DNA from: Bacillus sp. AZ43
Lineage (GTDB): Bacteria; Actinomycetota; Actinomycetes; Mycobacteriales; Geodermatophilaceae
Length of the DNA: 64,000 nt
Reading direction: 5' to 3'
NCBI GenBank assembly: GCA_004570425.1
Contig: SPQJ01000001.1
Span: 1 to 64,000, forward strand
The position numbers were made by a program, and so were the translations under genes. Positions 49,757-58,575 of the stretch are shown piece after piece; the stretch's first letter is position 1, and each line of letters starts with the position of its first letter. Below the pieces are notes generated by a model. That model saw only the letters and a list, made by a program, of their open reading frames with translations. It searched no databases and was not told the DNA's origin.

Positions 49757-51496
49757 ATGACCGCCACGCAGTCCGAGCCGGCCACCACCACGAGCAGCTG
49801 GCCGCCTGGACTCCCCCGCTCCCTGGACTACCCGGAGGTACCGGTCGGCTCGATCATGCGCGCCGCCGTCCGCCGGTGGGGCGACCGCACCGCCTTCGTC
49901 GACCACGACGTCCCGCTGACCTTCACCGAGATGGGCAGCCGGGCGCACGCGGTGGCCGGGTGGCTGGCCGACCAGGGCGTCGGCCGCGGGGACGTCGTCG
50001 CGGTGCACATCCCGAACTGCCGCCAGTACCCGGCGATCTACTACGGGATCATGCTGGCGGGAGCGACCTTCTCCCCCACCAACCCGCTGCTGCCGGCCGC
50101 CGACCTCGCCGCCCAGCTCACCGACGCCGGCGCGACGGTCCTCGTCACCTGGGACCAGGTGCTGCCATTCGTCCGCGGCGCCCTCGCCCAGACCCCGGTG
50201 CGGACGGTGATCGTCACCGGCGAGGCGCACATCACCGACTTCGCCGCCCGCCTCGAGCTGGAGGACGGCGACGTCGACCTGGCCGACCTGCTGGCCGCCG
50301 ACCCCACCGACCGGCACCTCGACGCCGGCATCGACGTGGCGAACGACCTCGCGCACCTGGCCTACACCGGCGGCACCACCGGCGTGAGCAAGGGCGTCGA
50401 GCTGCCGCACCGCAACGTCGTCACGAACGTCCTGCAGTCGGGCTGCTGGACGTCGGGGTCGCTTCCCCACCTGGACGAGCACGGCGACGTCACGCTGCGC
50501 CAGGTGCTGGGCGAGGAGGAGATCGCCACCCGGCTCGGCGAGGCCCGGATCATCAACCTCACGCCGTGGTTCCACGCGATGGGCGCGATCGGCTACCTCA
50601 ACGGCATGGTCATGGGCGGCACCATGACCGTCATCCACATGCGCTTCGACCCGGTCAAGTACGTCGAGGACATGGTCAAGTACGAGGTCACCGCCATCGG
50701 CGGCGCGCCGCCGATCTTCGTGGCGCTCCTGCAGGTGCCCGGGTTCGCCGAGGCCGACCTCTCCCACGTGCGCGGGGTGACCAGCGGCGCGGCGCCCCTG
50801 GCCAAGTCGCTGATCGACAAGATGGCCGCGTTGATGCCGAACGCGACCATCGGCGAGGGCTACGGCCTCACCGAGGTGACCATGCAGGCCACCGGCGCGC
50901 CGTCGTTCCGGTCGGGCACGCGCAAGCCCGGCACGGTCGGCGTCCCGATCTTCGACACCGAGATCAGCATCCGGCCGCTCGGCGGCGGCGACCCGCTGCC
51001 GCCCGGCGAGCGCGGCGAGGTCTGCATCCGCGGACCGCAGGCGATGCGCGGCTACGCCCACCGGCCGGAGGCGACCGCCGAGGCGATCGACGCCGACGGC
51101 TGGTTCCACTCCGGCGACGTCGGGATCCTCGACGAGGACGGCTACCTGTCCATCGTCGACCGCACCAAGGACATGCTGCTCTACAAGGGCTACAACGTCT
51201 TCCCGCGCGAGCTGGAGGAGATCCTGTTCACGGTGCCCGGCGTCGGCGGCGCGGCCGTCGTCGGCCGGCCCGACGAGGAGGCCGGCGAGCTGCCGATCGC
51301 CTACGTCGTCCGCAAGGACGACGCCGACGGCGCGGCGCTCACCGTCGAGTCGGTGATGGCCGCGGTCAACGACAAGGTGACGCCGTACAAGCGGCTGCGC
51401 GACGTGGTCTTCATCGACGCGATCCCCGTCTCGGCCGCCGGCAAGGTGCTCAAGCGGGAGCTGGCCGCCAGGGAGCGGGAGAAGGTCGGGGCCTGA
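49757..51496 (+). CDS. Acyl-CoA synthetase (AMP-dependent ligase)
   Basis: A 579-residue ANL ligase: LAYTGGTTGVSKGVELPH (P-loop variant with Gly for Ser), TPWFHAMGAIGYLN, GEGYGLTEVTMQATG, GWFHSGDVGILDEDGYLSIVDRTKDMLLYKGYNVFP, and catalytic Lys in SAAGKVLKREL. GAGAGGAAG precedes the ATG at 49757. The 30-residue insert before TPWFHAMG (HLDEHGDVTLRQVLGEEEIA) is characteristic of medium/long-chain ligases. A hairpin terminator follows. Confidence 0.9.
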   Translation: MTATQSEPATTTSSWPPGLPRSLDYPEVPVGSIMRAAVRRWGDRTAFVDHDVPLTFTEMGSRAHAVAGWLADQGVGRGDVVAVHIPNCRQYPAIYYGIMLAGATFSPTNPLLPAADLAAQLTDAGATVLVTWDQVLPFVRGALAQTPVRTVIVTGEAHITDFAARLELEDGDVDLADLLAADPTDRHLDAGIDVANDLAHLAYTGGTTGVSKGVELPHRNVVTNVLQSGCWTSGSLPHLDEHGDVTLRQVLGEEEIATRLGEARIINLTPWFHAMGAIGYLNGMVMGGTMTVIHMRFDPVKYVEDMVKYEVTAIGGAPPIFVALLQVPGFAEADLSHVRGVTSGAAPLAKSLIDKMAALMPNATIGEGYGLTEVTMQATGAPSFRSGTRKPGTVGVPIFDTEISIRPLGGGDPLPPGERGEVCIRGPQAMRGYAHRPEATAEAIDADGWFHSGDVGILDEDGYLSIVDRTKDMLLYKGYNVFPRELEEILFTVPGVGGAAVVGRPDEEAGELPIAYVVRKDDADGAALTVESVMAAVNDKVTPYKRLRDVVFIDAIPVSAAGKVLKRELAAREREKVGA

Positions 51497-51508
51497 GCTG
51501 AGCCGATC

Positions 51509-51550
51509 CGCCGCACCCGTCCGGGTTCCCTGACCCGAACGGGTGCGGCG
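51509..51550 (+). terminator. Terminator of the acyl-CoA synthetase gene
   Basis: CGCCGCACCCG (51509-51519) pairs exactly with CGGGTGCGGCG (51540-51550), with an inner CGGGT/ACCCG pairing. It lies 13 bases past the stop and upstream of the channel promoter. Confidence 0.7.
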
Positions 51551-51588
51551 GCGCGCACAGCGGGACCGGGCTCACTACTGTCCCCCGG

Positions 51589-52653
51589 GTGAAGTTCGAG
51601 CCGGAGGGGACGGAGTCCGAGCACACCGGTGTCCAGATCGCCCACGAGGAGGTCTCGCCGGTCCGGCAGGTGCTGCGGCGGGTCCTGATCGCCGCCCTCG
51701 TCCTGGTGGTCGTCGTCCTGATCGTGTTCCTCGACCGGGACGGCTACGAGGACAGCAAGGGCGGGGAGATCTCCCTGCTCGACGCCACCTACTACGCGAC
51801 GGTCACCCTCTCCACGACCGGCTACGGCGACATCACCCCGGTGACGCCGGAGGCCCGGCTCATCAACATCGTGCTGATCACGCCCCTCCGGATCATGTTC
51901 CTGATCGTCCTCATCGGGACGACCCTCGAAGCCCTCACCGCGCGCTCGCGGGAGGAATTCCGCATCCACCGCTGGAGGTCCCGCGTGCGCCAGCACGTCA
52001 TCGTGTGCGGCTACGGCACGAAGGGCCGCAGCGCCATCCGCTCGCTCATCGCCAACGGGACGCCGCCGGACAAGATCGTCGTCGTCGACCCCGAGCCCCG
52101 CGCCATCGACGAGGCCAACTCGATGGGCCTGACCGGCATCGTCGGCGACGCCGGCCGCACCGAGGTGCTGCGCCGGGCCTCGGTGGAACGCGCCCGCGCG
52201 GTCATCGTCGCGGCCAACCGGGACGACGCGTCGGTGCTCATCACGCTGACCGTCCGGCAGATCAACCCGAGCGTGCCGATCACCACCAGCGTCCGCGAAG
52301 AGGAGAACGCCAACCTCCTCCGGCAGTCGGGCGCCGACACCGTCATCACCACGTCGGCCACCTCGGGCCGGCTGCTGGGCCTGTCCACCGACGCCCCGCG
52401 GGTGGTGGCCGTCGTCGAGGACCTCGTCACCGGCGGCCAGGGCCTCGACCTGCACCAGCGCACGGTCACCTCCAGCGAGGTCGGCCTGGCGCCGCGCCAG
52501 CTGCGCGACATCGTCCTGTCGGTGACCCGCGGCGGGCGCACCCTCCGCTTCGACGACCCGCTGATCGGCACGCTGCAGCCGGAGGACGTGCTCGTCGTCG
52601 TCAAGGCGCACGAGCCCGGGAAGCCGATGCGGCCACCGACGCAACCGTCCTGA
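51589..52653 (+). CDS. Two-TM potassium channel with RCK (TrkA-N/TrkA-C) domain
   Basis: A 354-residue channel. TM1 is about 32-48, the pore loop has filter TTGYGD (76-81), and TM2 is about 93-113. A cytosolic RCK domain follows: HVIVCGYGTKGRSAI (NAD-type Gly loop 141-146), VVDPEPRAIDEANSMG, and a TrkA-C-like lobe from about 260. It conducts potassium, gated by ligand at the RCK ring. GTG lies seven bases after TACTGT, leaderless. The single chain carries everything needed for a tetramer. Confidence 0.92.
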   Translation: MKFEPEGTESEHTGVQIAHEEVSPVRQVLRRVLIAALVLVVVVLIVFLDRDGYEDSKGGEISLLDATYYATVTLSTTGYGDITPVTPEARLINIVLITPLRIMFLIVLIGTTLEALTARSREEFRIHRWRSRVRQHVIVCGYGTKGRSAIRSLIANGTPPDKIVVVDPEPRAIDEANSMGLTGIVGDAGRTEVLRRASVERARAVIVAANRDDASVLITLTVRQINPSVPITTSVREEENANLLRQSGADTVITTSATSGRLLGLSTDAPRVVAVVEDLVTGGQGLDLHQRTVTSSEVGLAPRQLRDIVLSVTRGGRTLRFDDPLIGTLQPEDVLVVVKAHEPGKPMRPPTQPS

Positions 52654-52674
52654 GCTGCCCCGGGGGTCGCGGCG

Positions 52675-53808
52675 TCACCGTCGCAGCGCGGCCGCCCGGC
52701 GGGTGAGGTGCTCGCGCTCGGCCGTGTTCGACGCGGCCCGCGCCGCGGCGGCGTAGAGGTCGGCCGCCACCGCGAGGTCGCCGGCCTTCTCGTGCAGGTA
52801 CGCCGCGGCCGCGGTGTGGCGCGGGAGCCGGGGGTCGACCTCGGCCAGCGCCGCCAGCCCCGCCTGCGCGCCGTCCGCCTCCCCCACCGCCACGGCGCGG
52901 TTGAGCCTCGCGACGTCCGACCCGGTGAGCGCGACCAGCTCGTCGTACCACTCGACGATCTGCACCCAGTCGGTCTCCTCGAACCTGCGCGCGTCGGCGT
53001 GCAGGGCGGCGATCGCGGCCTGGGCCTGGTACTCGCCGAGCCGGTCGCGGGCGAGCGCCGCCTGCAGGACGGCCACCCCCTCCGCGATCAGGGCCGTGTC
53101 CCATCGGGAGCGGTCCTGCTCGGCGAGGGGGACCAGCCGGCCGGCGTCGTCGGTGCGCGCCGCACGGCGCGCGTGGTGCAGCAGCATCAGCGCCAGCAGC
53201 CCGGCCACCTCCGGTTCGCCGGTGACGGCGGAGAGCTGCCGGGTCACCCGGATCGCCTCGGTGGCGAGGTCGACCTCGCCGGAGTGGCCCTCGTTGTAGA
53301 TCAGGTACAGCACCCGCAGCACGGTGGCCAGATCGCCGGGCTGGTCCAGCGGCACGTCCGCGATGCGCCGCTTGGCGCGGCTGATCCGCTGCGCCATCGT
53401 CGCCTCCGGCACGAGGTAGGCCTCGGCGATCTGCCGGGTGGTCAGGCCGCCGACCGCGCGCAGGGTCAGCGCCACCGCCGACCCGGACGAGAGCGACGGG
53501 TGCGCGCAGAGGAAGTACAGGCGCAACGTGTCGTCGGCCGCGGGCACCGGTCCCGGCGGTGGTTCGAGGTCGACGGCCACCTCGCGACCGAGCCGTGCCT
53601 GCTCCGAGCGGCGCAGGTCCAGGTACTTCCGCCACGAGACGGTGACCAACCACCCCTTCGCGTCCCGCGGCGGGTCCGCGGGCCACGTCTCGAGAGCCTT
53701 GAGCAGCGCCTCCTGGACGGCGTCCTCGGCCGACGCGAAGTCCGCTCCGCGCCGGACGAGGACGCCGATCACCTCCGGGATCAGCTGCCGCAGCCGCGGC
53801 TCGTTCAC
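52675..53808 (-). CDS. ECF42-like sigma factor with C-terminal helical domain
   Basis: A 377-residue sigma factor: region 2 FASAEDAVQEALLKALETWP with GWLVTVSWRKYLDLRR, and region 4 VGGLTTRQIAEAYLVPEATMAQRISRAKRRI. A long TPR-like helical C-terminal half (about 180-377) follows, which replaces a separate anti-sigma factor in this group. GTG overlaps the stop of a YCII/DGPF gene (GTGA), the diagnostic partner of ECF42-type sigma factors. Targets usually include the YCII genes themselves. Confidence 0.88.
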   Translation of the reverse strand: MNEPRLRQLIPEVIGVLVRRGADFASAEDAVQEALLKALETWPADPPRDAKGWLVTVSWRKYLDLRRSEQARLGREVAVDLEPPPGPVPAADDTLRLYFLCAHPSLSSGSAVALTLRAVGGLTTRQIAEAYLVPEATMAQRISRAKRRIADVPLDQPGDLATVLRVLYLIYNEGHSGEVDLATEAIRVTRQLSAVTGEPEVAGLLALMLLHHARRAARTDDAGRLVPLAEQDRSRWDTALIAEGVAVLQAALARDRLGEYQAQAAIAALHADARRFEETDWVQIVEWYDELVALTGSDVARLNRAVAVGEADGAQAGLAALAEVDPRLPRHTAAAAYLHEKAGDLAVAADLYAAAARAASNTAEREHLTRRAAALRR

Positions 53809-54212
53809 TCGGTGACGGTGGGCGGGGCGCCGAGGAAGGGGCGCACCTCCAGCCACTCGTGGATCGGCCTGCCGCCGGCGCCGGGGGCGGCCGACAGCTC
53901 ACCGGCGAGCTCGACGGCGCGGTCCCAGGTGTCGACGTCGATGATCATCCAGCCGGCGATCAGGTCCTTCGTCTCCGCGAACGGGCCGTCGGTGACGGGC
54001 GGGCGGCCCTCCCCGTCGTAGCGGACCCACGCCCCCTCGGGGGCCAGCGCCTGCCCGTCGACGAACTCGCCCGATTCCTCGAGCTTCGCCGCGAAGTCGC
54101 GCATGTACTGGATGTGGGCGTCGATCTCCTCGGGCGCCCACCGGTCCATCGGGACGTCGTTCACCGCCGCCGGGGCGCCGCGGTAGTGCTTGAGCAGCAG
54201 GTACTTCGCCAT
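53805..54212 (-). CDS. YCII/DGPF-domain protein
   Basis: A 135-residue YCII-like protein: MAKYLLLKHYRG at the start and VTDGPFAETKDLIAGWMIID (the DGPF motif, near 73-92) in the middle. It is upstream of and overlapping the ECF42-like sigma gene. Family members are small dimeric proteins, some with hydrolase or dehalogenase-like chemistry via a His-Asp pair. The role here is unknown but linked to the sigma factor. Confidence 0.88.
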   Translation of the reverse strand: MAKYLLLKHYRGAPAAVNDVPMDRWAPEEIDAHIQYMRDFAAKLEESGEFVDGQALAPEGAWVRYDGEGRPPVTDGPFAETKDLIAGWMIIDVDTWDRAVELAGELSAAPGAGGRPIHEWLEVRPFLGAPPTVTE

Positions 54213-54307
54213 GGGTCTCTCCTCGTACGGTGCGGCCCATCCTGGCCGCCTCACCCCAGGGACGGAGCCGGCGCGGCGTTCTCGACATCCCCGGCGGAGA
54301 AGGTTTC

Positions 54308-55825
54308 TCAGCGGCGCACCCAGGTGACCGTGCGCTCGCCCCGGCCGCGCAGCTCCACCTCGCCGTCCCGGACCCAGTGCTCCCGCTCCTCGGGCGCGGC
54401 GGCCTGCACGGTCGGCTCGCTGGCCATGATGCGTCCGGGGCGCTCCTTGGCCAGCTCGGTGAGCCGGGCGGCCTCGTTCACCGGGTCGCCGATCACCGTG
54501 TACTCCAGCCGGCTGGCCGCCCCGACCTGGCCGGCCCACACCCGCCCGCAGGCGACGCCGATCCCGACGTCGACCTCGCCGGCCTCGCGCACCGCGTCGC
54601 CGATCCGGCGGGCCGCGCGCAGCGCCGCGCCGGCCGGATCCGGGTGGTCGGTCGGCGCGCCGAAGACGCACAGGGCGGCGTCGCCCTCGAACTTGTTGAC
54701 CAGGCCGCCGTCGACCTCGATGGCGTCCACGACGATCTCGAAGAACCGGTTGAGCAGACCCACCATGTCCGCCGGGCCGGTGCGCTTCACCAGGGAGGTC
54801 GAGCCGGCGATGTCGACGAAGAGGGCCGCGACGGTGCGCTCCTCCCCACCCAGGGAGACGCCGGTGTCCAGCGCACGGGCGGCGACCGTGGAGCCGACGT
54901 GCCGGCCGAAGAGGTCGCGCAGCCGCTCCCGCTCGGCCAGCCCGGCCGCCATGGTGTTGACGCCCTCCTGCAGCAGCCCGATCTCGCCGGCGTCGTCGAC
55001 GACGACCCGGACGTCGTAGTCGCCCTTGCCGACGTGCTGCACCGCCTGGCGCAGGTCGCGCAGGGGCTGGCCCACCGCCCGCGCGGTGAGCAGGGTGGCC
55101 AGCGCCCCCACGAGCAGGGCGACGACGACGAGGAAGACGACGGCACCCTCGCCCGGGCCACCGGGGTTGCTGGGGTCGAGGAAGAGCAGCACCACGCCGA
55201 GCATGGGGACGCCGCTGGTCAGCCCCCAGGTGAGCAGGAGGCGGGGCCGCACACCGAGGGCCAGCTTGCCTGCGGGTGGGTGCGCCGCGAGGGCGATCGC
55301 GGTGACGGTGCGAGCCGCGCGCGCGACCAGCAGGTACGTGACGCCGGCGGTCGCCATGCCGCCCAGGAGGGTGGCGATGCCGGTCCGCAGGCCGACGAGC
55401 GGGTCCGGGAAGGCCAGCGCGGAGGTGGTCCCCACCAGCACGGCGCCGAGCAGCCAGATGGAGCCGGCGATGAGCGCGGTGTCCACCGGCAGGCGCAGCG
55501 CCTGACCCGCCTCCGCGCTCGTGGGGTCGCGCCCGGCCATCAGCCACCGGTTCGTGACCGCCTGGCGGCGGAACCCGGCCACCGTCCCGGCCGGGAAGGC
55601 GACCACCAGGTACGCCGCGACCGCCCAGAGGACGGTGCTGCGCCCGCTGCTGCCGCTGCCGTCCTCGACGCCGATCAGCAGCAGCACCACCGTGGCGACG
55701 CCGACCAGGTTGGCCACGATCACCAGCAGCACGATCGCCGGGACGGCGGCCCGCCCGCTGGGTGCCCAGGAGGCCCAGACGCCGTCCCGCGGGACGGGCT
55801 GGGGCTCGGGCCCGCCGGTGGTCAC
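54308..55825 (-). CDS. Membrane adenylate/guanylate cyclase with HAMP domain
   Basis: A 505-residue class III cyclase: six helices (about 25-235), HAMP domain around 245-300 (LLTARAVGQPLRDLRQAVQHVGKGDYDVRV), then the catalytic domain. The first metal Asp is in ALFVDIAGSTSLVKR and the second in NKFEGDAALCVFGAP, with GVACGRVWAGQVGA and YTVIGDPVNEAARL. This resembles mycobacterial six-TM cyclases. GTG 55825 begins VTTGGPEPQP. It is divergent from the IclR-type gene. Confidence 0.88.
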   Translation of the reverse strand: MTTGGPEPQPVPRDGVWASWAPSGRAAVPAIVLLVIVANLVGVATVVLLLIGVEDGSGSSGRSTVLWAVAAYLVVAFPAGTVAGFRRQAVTNRWLMAGRDPTSAEAGQALRLPVDTALIAGSIWLLGAVLVGTTSALAFPDPLVGLRTGIATLLGGMATAGVTYLLVARAARTVTAIALAAHPPAGKLALGVRPRLLLTWGLTSGVPMLGVVLLFLDPSNPGGPGEGAVVFLVVVALLVGALATLLTARAVGQPLRDLRQAVQHVGKGDYDVRVVVDDAGEIGLLQEGVNTMAAGLAERERLRDLFGRHVGSTVAARALDTGVSLGGEERTVAALFVDIAGSTSLVKRTGPADMVGLLNRFFEIVVDAIEVDGGLVNKFEGDAALCVFGAPTDHPDPAGAALRAARRIGDAVREAGEVDVGIGVACGRVWAGQVGAASRLEYTVIGDPVNEAARLTELAKERPGRIMASEPTVQAAAPEEREHWVRDGEVELRGRGERTVTWVRR

Positions 55826-55927
55826 CGGGCCATGATCGCCGGTCCGGGGTTCGGGCGCCGCACGGCCGCGCCGACGTCCCCCTGTCGGGTGTGCGCACAG
55901 CGCACGGACGGTGCCTACGCTGGCGCC

Positions 55928-56710
55928 ATGGCCGACGAGCCGGCGAGGCCGGACACCCTCCAGTCGCTGGAACGCGGTCTCGCGGTGCTCCAGGTGTTCT
56001 CGAGCGAGCACCCGCGGCTGACGCTGAGCGACGTGGCGCGGCTGGCCGGCGTCACCCGGGCGACCGCCCGCCGGATCCTGCTGACGCTGGAACACCTCGG
56101 GTACGTCCGCGCGGAGGGCCGGCTGTTCTCGCTCACGCCGCGGGTGCTCTCCCTCGGTTTCGGCTACCTGTCCTCGCTCAACCTCTGGGACCTGGCCCAG
56201 CCGTTCATGCAGGAGCTGGTCGACCAGACCCACGAGTCCTGCTCGGCGGCGACGCTCGACCTCCCCGACATCGTCTACGTCGCCCGCGTGCCCACCCGGC
56301 GGATCATGACGATCTCGCTCGGCATCGGCTCACGACTGCCGGCGCACGCCACGTCGATGGGCCGGGTGCTGCTGGCCGGCCTCCCCGACGAGGAGCTCGA
56401 CGCGTTCCTCGCCTCGGGCCCCTTCCCGTCCTACACCGAGCGGACCGTCGTCGACCCGGCCGAGCTGCGCACCGCGATCCGGCGGGTGCGCGAGCAGGGC
56501 TGGTCGATGGTCGACCAGGAGCTGGAGATGGGGCTGCGGTCCATCTCGGCGCCCGTCCACGGGTCCGACGGCCGCACGCTGGCCGCGCTCAACATCGCGG
56601 CGGCGGCCCCCCGTGTCGGGCTCGACGAGCTGCGCAACCGGTTCCTCCCGCGGGTGCTGGCCACCGCCGAGGAGATCTCGGACGCCTTCCGCCGCAGCGG
56701 GAAGCACTGA
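55928..56710 (+). CDS. IclR-family transcriptional regulator
   Basis: A 260-residue regulator: winged HTH LQSLERGLAVLQVFSSEHPRLTLSDVARLAGVTRATARRILLTLEHLGYV (about 10-62), then the IclR effector domain with VARVPTRRIMTI, LPAHATSMGRVLLA and DQELEMGLRSISAPV. The Pca/Pob-type look suggests control of aromatic catabolism, but no such genes are adjacent. TACGCT sits six bases before the ATG, leaderless. It is followed by a hairpin shared with tmRNA. Confidence 0.9.
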   Translation: MADEPARPDTLQSLERGLAVLQVFSSEHPRLTLSDVARLAGVTRATARRILLTLEHLGYVRAEGRLFSLTPRVLSLGFGYLSSLNLWDLAQPFMQELVDQTHESCSAATLDLPDIVYVARVPTRRIMTISLGIGSRLPAHATSMGRVLLAGLPDEELDAFLASGPFPSYTERTVVDPAELRTAIRRVREQGWSMVDQELEMGLRSISAPVHGSDGRTLAALNIAAAAPRVGLDELRNRFLPRVLATAEEISDAFRRSGKH

Positions 56711-56739
56711 CCTCCGCGGCTGACAGCCGGACGACGCAC

Positions 56740-56768
56740 GAGAGCCCCGGTCGACGACCGGGACTCTC
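56740..56768. terminator. Bidirectional hairpin between the IclR gene and ssrA
   Basis: GAGAG-C-CCCGGTCG and CGACCGGG-A-CTCTC pair with one mismatch. It sits 29 bases past the IclR stop and 14 past the tmRNA 3' end on the other strand, so it serves both. Confidence 0.7.
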
Positions 56769-56781
56769 GCACGAACAGGGG

Positions 56782-57157
56782 TGGTGGAGGTGGCGGGAAT
56801 CGAACCCGCGTCCTTCGACGCATCACCAGGGCTTCTCCGAGCGCAGTCTGCGTTGCCTCTGCTCGACCCCGTCGATCATGCAGACAAGTCGACGTGACGG
56901 GCCCAGTCGCTGTTGGGTGTCCCGCACGCGCCCGCGACCGGCACGTGCAGTGAGTCATCTAGCTGATGCCAGGATCCGGGCCGATGACGAACCCGGGCTG
57001 ACAGACTCGTCTAGCTGCTATCAGGCAGCGAGAGCGAAGTCGCGCTGATTGGAATCGGCGCTTGTGTGTTTTCCAACGGATGGTTAACGAGCTCATCGTT
57101 GGCTTCCTCGGCTCGCTTCCCCTGGTCACCCGACCGAAGTCGAGACCATTCACCCCC
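56782..57157 (-). ncRNA. ssrA: tmRNA (ssrA), tag ADSNQRDFALAA
   Basis: A 376-nt minus-strand RNA. The 5' end GGGGGTG pairs with CACCTCC before a CCA-ending 3' terminus; the T-arm GCGGGTTCGATTCCCGC is typical. The tag frame at 57021-57059 reads ADSNQRDFALAA then TGA, an actinobacterial tag with the ALAA degradation signal. It rescues stalled ribosomes with SmpB. A TAGGCT box lies upstream at 57175-57180. Confidence 0.95.
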
Positions 57158-57219
57158 TGTGTAGTTGTGCACACAGCCTAACGGCACCGGCAAGCGCGGT
57201 GTTCCCTCGGCGCCCTCTT

Positions 57220-58350
57220 TCAGATCCAGTCGCGGCGCTTGAAGACGACGTACAGGGTCAGGCTCACCCCGGCCATCAGCAGCAGGGCGAGCGGGTAGCC
57301 CCAGGCCCAGTGCAGCTCCGGCATGTGGTCGAAGTTCATCCCGTAGACCGTGCCGACCAGGGTGGGCGCGAACAGGATGGCGGCCCACGCCGAGATCTTC
57401 TTGACCTCCTCGCCCTGGGCGATCGAGGCCTCGGTCAGTTCCCTGATCTCCTCGTTCTGCCGCTGCGCGACCAGCGTCGCGTTGACGGTGAGGATGTCGC
57501 GCAGCTGCAGCCGGAAGCCCTCGGCCCGCTCGTTGACCTGGGTGACGTGGTCGGCGACGTCGCGCAGGTAGCTGCGCAGCTCCTCGTCGACGCCGTACTT
57601 GTCGAAGCCGGCGGTGATCTGGGCGAGGATGCCGGTCAGCGGCGCGGCGGCGCGCTGGAACTCGAGCACCTCCTGCGAGAGCTCGTAGATGCGCCGCGAG
57701 ACGCCCGGGTCGCCGCGGAAGACCTCGGTCTCGATCTCGTCGATGTCGGTGGCCAGACCGTCGACCACCGGCCGGTACCCGTCGACGACGGCGTCGAGGG
57801 TCGCGTAGAGCACCGCCTCGCTGCCCTTGGCGAGCAGGTCCGGCTCGCTCTCCAGCCGGCGGCGCACCCGCGAGAGGTCGGGCGACTCGCTGTGCCGGAC
57901 GGTGATCGCGAACTCGCGGCCGAGGAACAGGTGCAGCTCGCCGAACTCGACCTCCTCGGTCGCGTCCAGGTAGCGCGCGGCCTTGAGGACGACGAACAGC
58001 GTGTCGCCGTAGCGCTCGAACTTCGGCCGCTGGTGGGCCTTGATGGCGTCCTCGACGGCGAGGTCGGGCAGGTCGTAGAGCTCGGCCAGCTCACCGAGCT
58101 CGCCGGGCTCGGGCCGGTACAGCCCCAGCCAGGCGAGACGGTCCTCCCCCGAGGTCAGCTCCTCGCGGCTCTCGGCCGCGGACGACGGCGTAGCGACCCG
58201 CCGTCCCTCGGAGTAGACGGCGTTGTCGACGATGCGCGACCGCGGCTCGGGCACGGCCGGCTGCAGGACGGGCGGGCGCGACTCGGCCCGCGACGGCCGG
58301 CGGGCCAGGGTGGTGAGGGCGCTCAGCGGCGCGAGACGACGCTCGGTCAT
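57220..58350 (-). CDS. corA: CorA-family magnesium/cobalt transporter
   Basis: A 376-residue CorA: a long cytosolic N-terminal funnel (to about 315), stalk helices with EEIRELTEASIAQGEEVKKISAWAAI, then two C-terminal helices with YGMNF at 336-340 between them, ending FKRRDWI. It forms a homopentameric Mg2+ channel. ATG 58350 follows GGGAGTCC; longer forms are unneeded. The N-terminus is rather long and basic, typical of actinobacteria. Confidence 0.93.
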   Translation of the reverse strand: MTERRLAPLSALTTLARRPSRAESRPPVLQPAVPEPRSRIVDNAVYSEGRRVATPSSAAESREELTSGEDRLAWLGLYRPEPGELGELAELYDLPDLAVEDAIKAHQRPKFERYGDTLFVVLKAARYLDATEEVEFGELHLFLGREFAITVRHSESPDLSRVRRRLESEPDLLAKGSEAVLYATLDAVVDGYRPVVDGLATDIDEIETEVFRGDPGVSRRIYELSQEVLEFQRAAAPLTGILAQITAGFDKYGVDEELRSYLRDVADHVTQVNERAEGFRLQLRDILTVNATLVAQRQNEEIRELTEASIAQGEEVKKISAWAAILFAPTLVGTVYGMNFDHMPELHWAWGYPLALLLMAGVSLTLYVVFKRRDWI

Positions 58351-58391
58351 GACGGACTCCCGGCGGCAGCAGTGGCGAGGTGCTGGAACGG

Positions 58392-58443
58392 CCACCCTTC
58401 AGGGGCCCGCGGCGAGCCTGCGGGGCGTGGGGGGGAAGGGTGG
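58392..58443. terminator. Possible hairpin between DASS and corA genes
   Basis: CCACCCTTC (58392-58400) pairs exactly with GAAGGGTGG (58435-58443) around a GC-rich 34-base loop. It lies between the stop of the transporter and the corA start, so it could end the former or lie in the corA leader. Confidence 0.35.
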
Positions 58444-58575
58444 TCCTTCAGCCGGTACTCGGAGGTTCGCTGCGCATGCGCCGGCTCCCTCCCTGGTCGG
58501 GGCCCGTGTCCGTCCGCGGGCCGTCGTCCATGATGGCACGGGGCGTCCAGCGCCCCGCCCGTTCGGGTGAGGCGG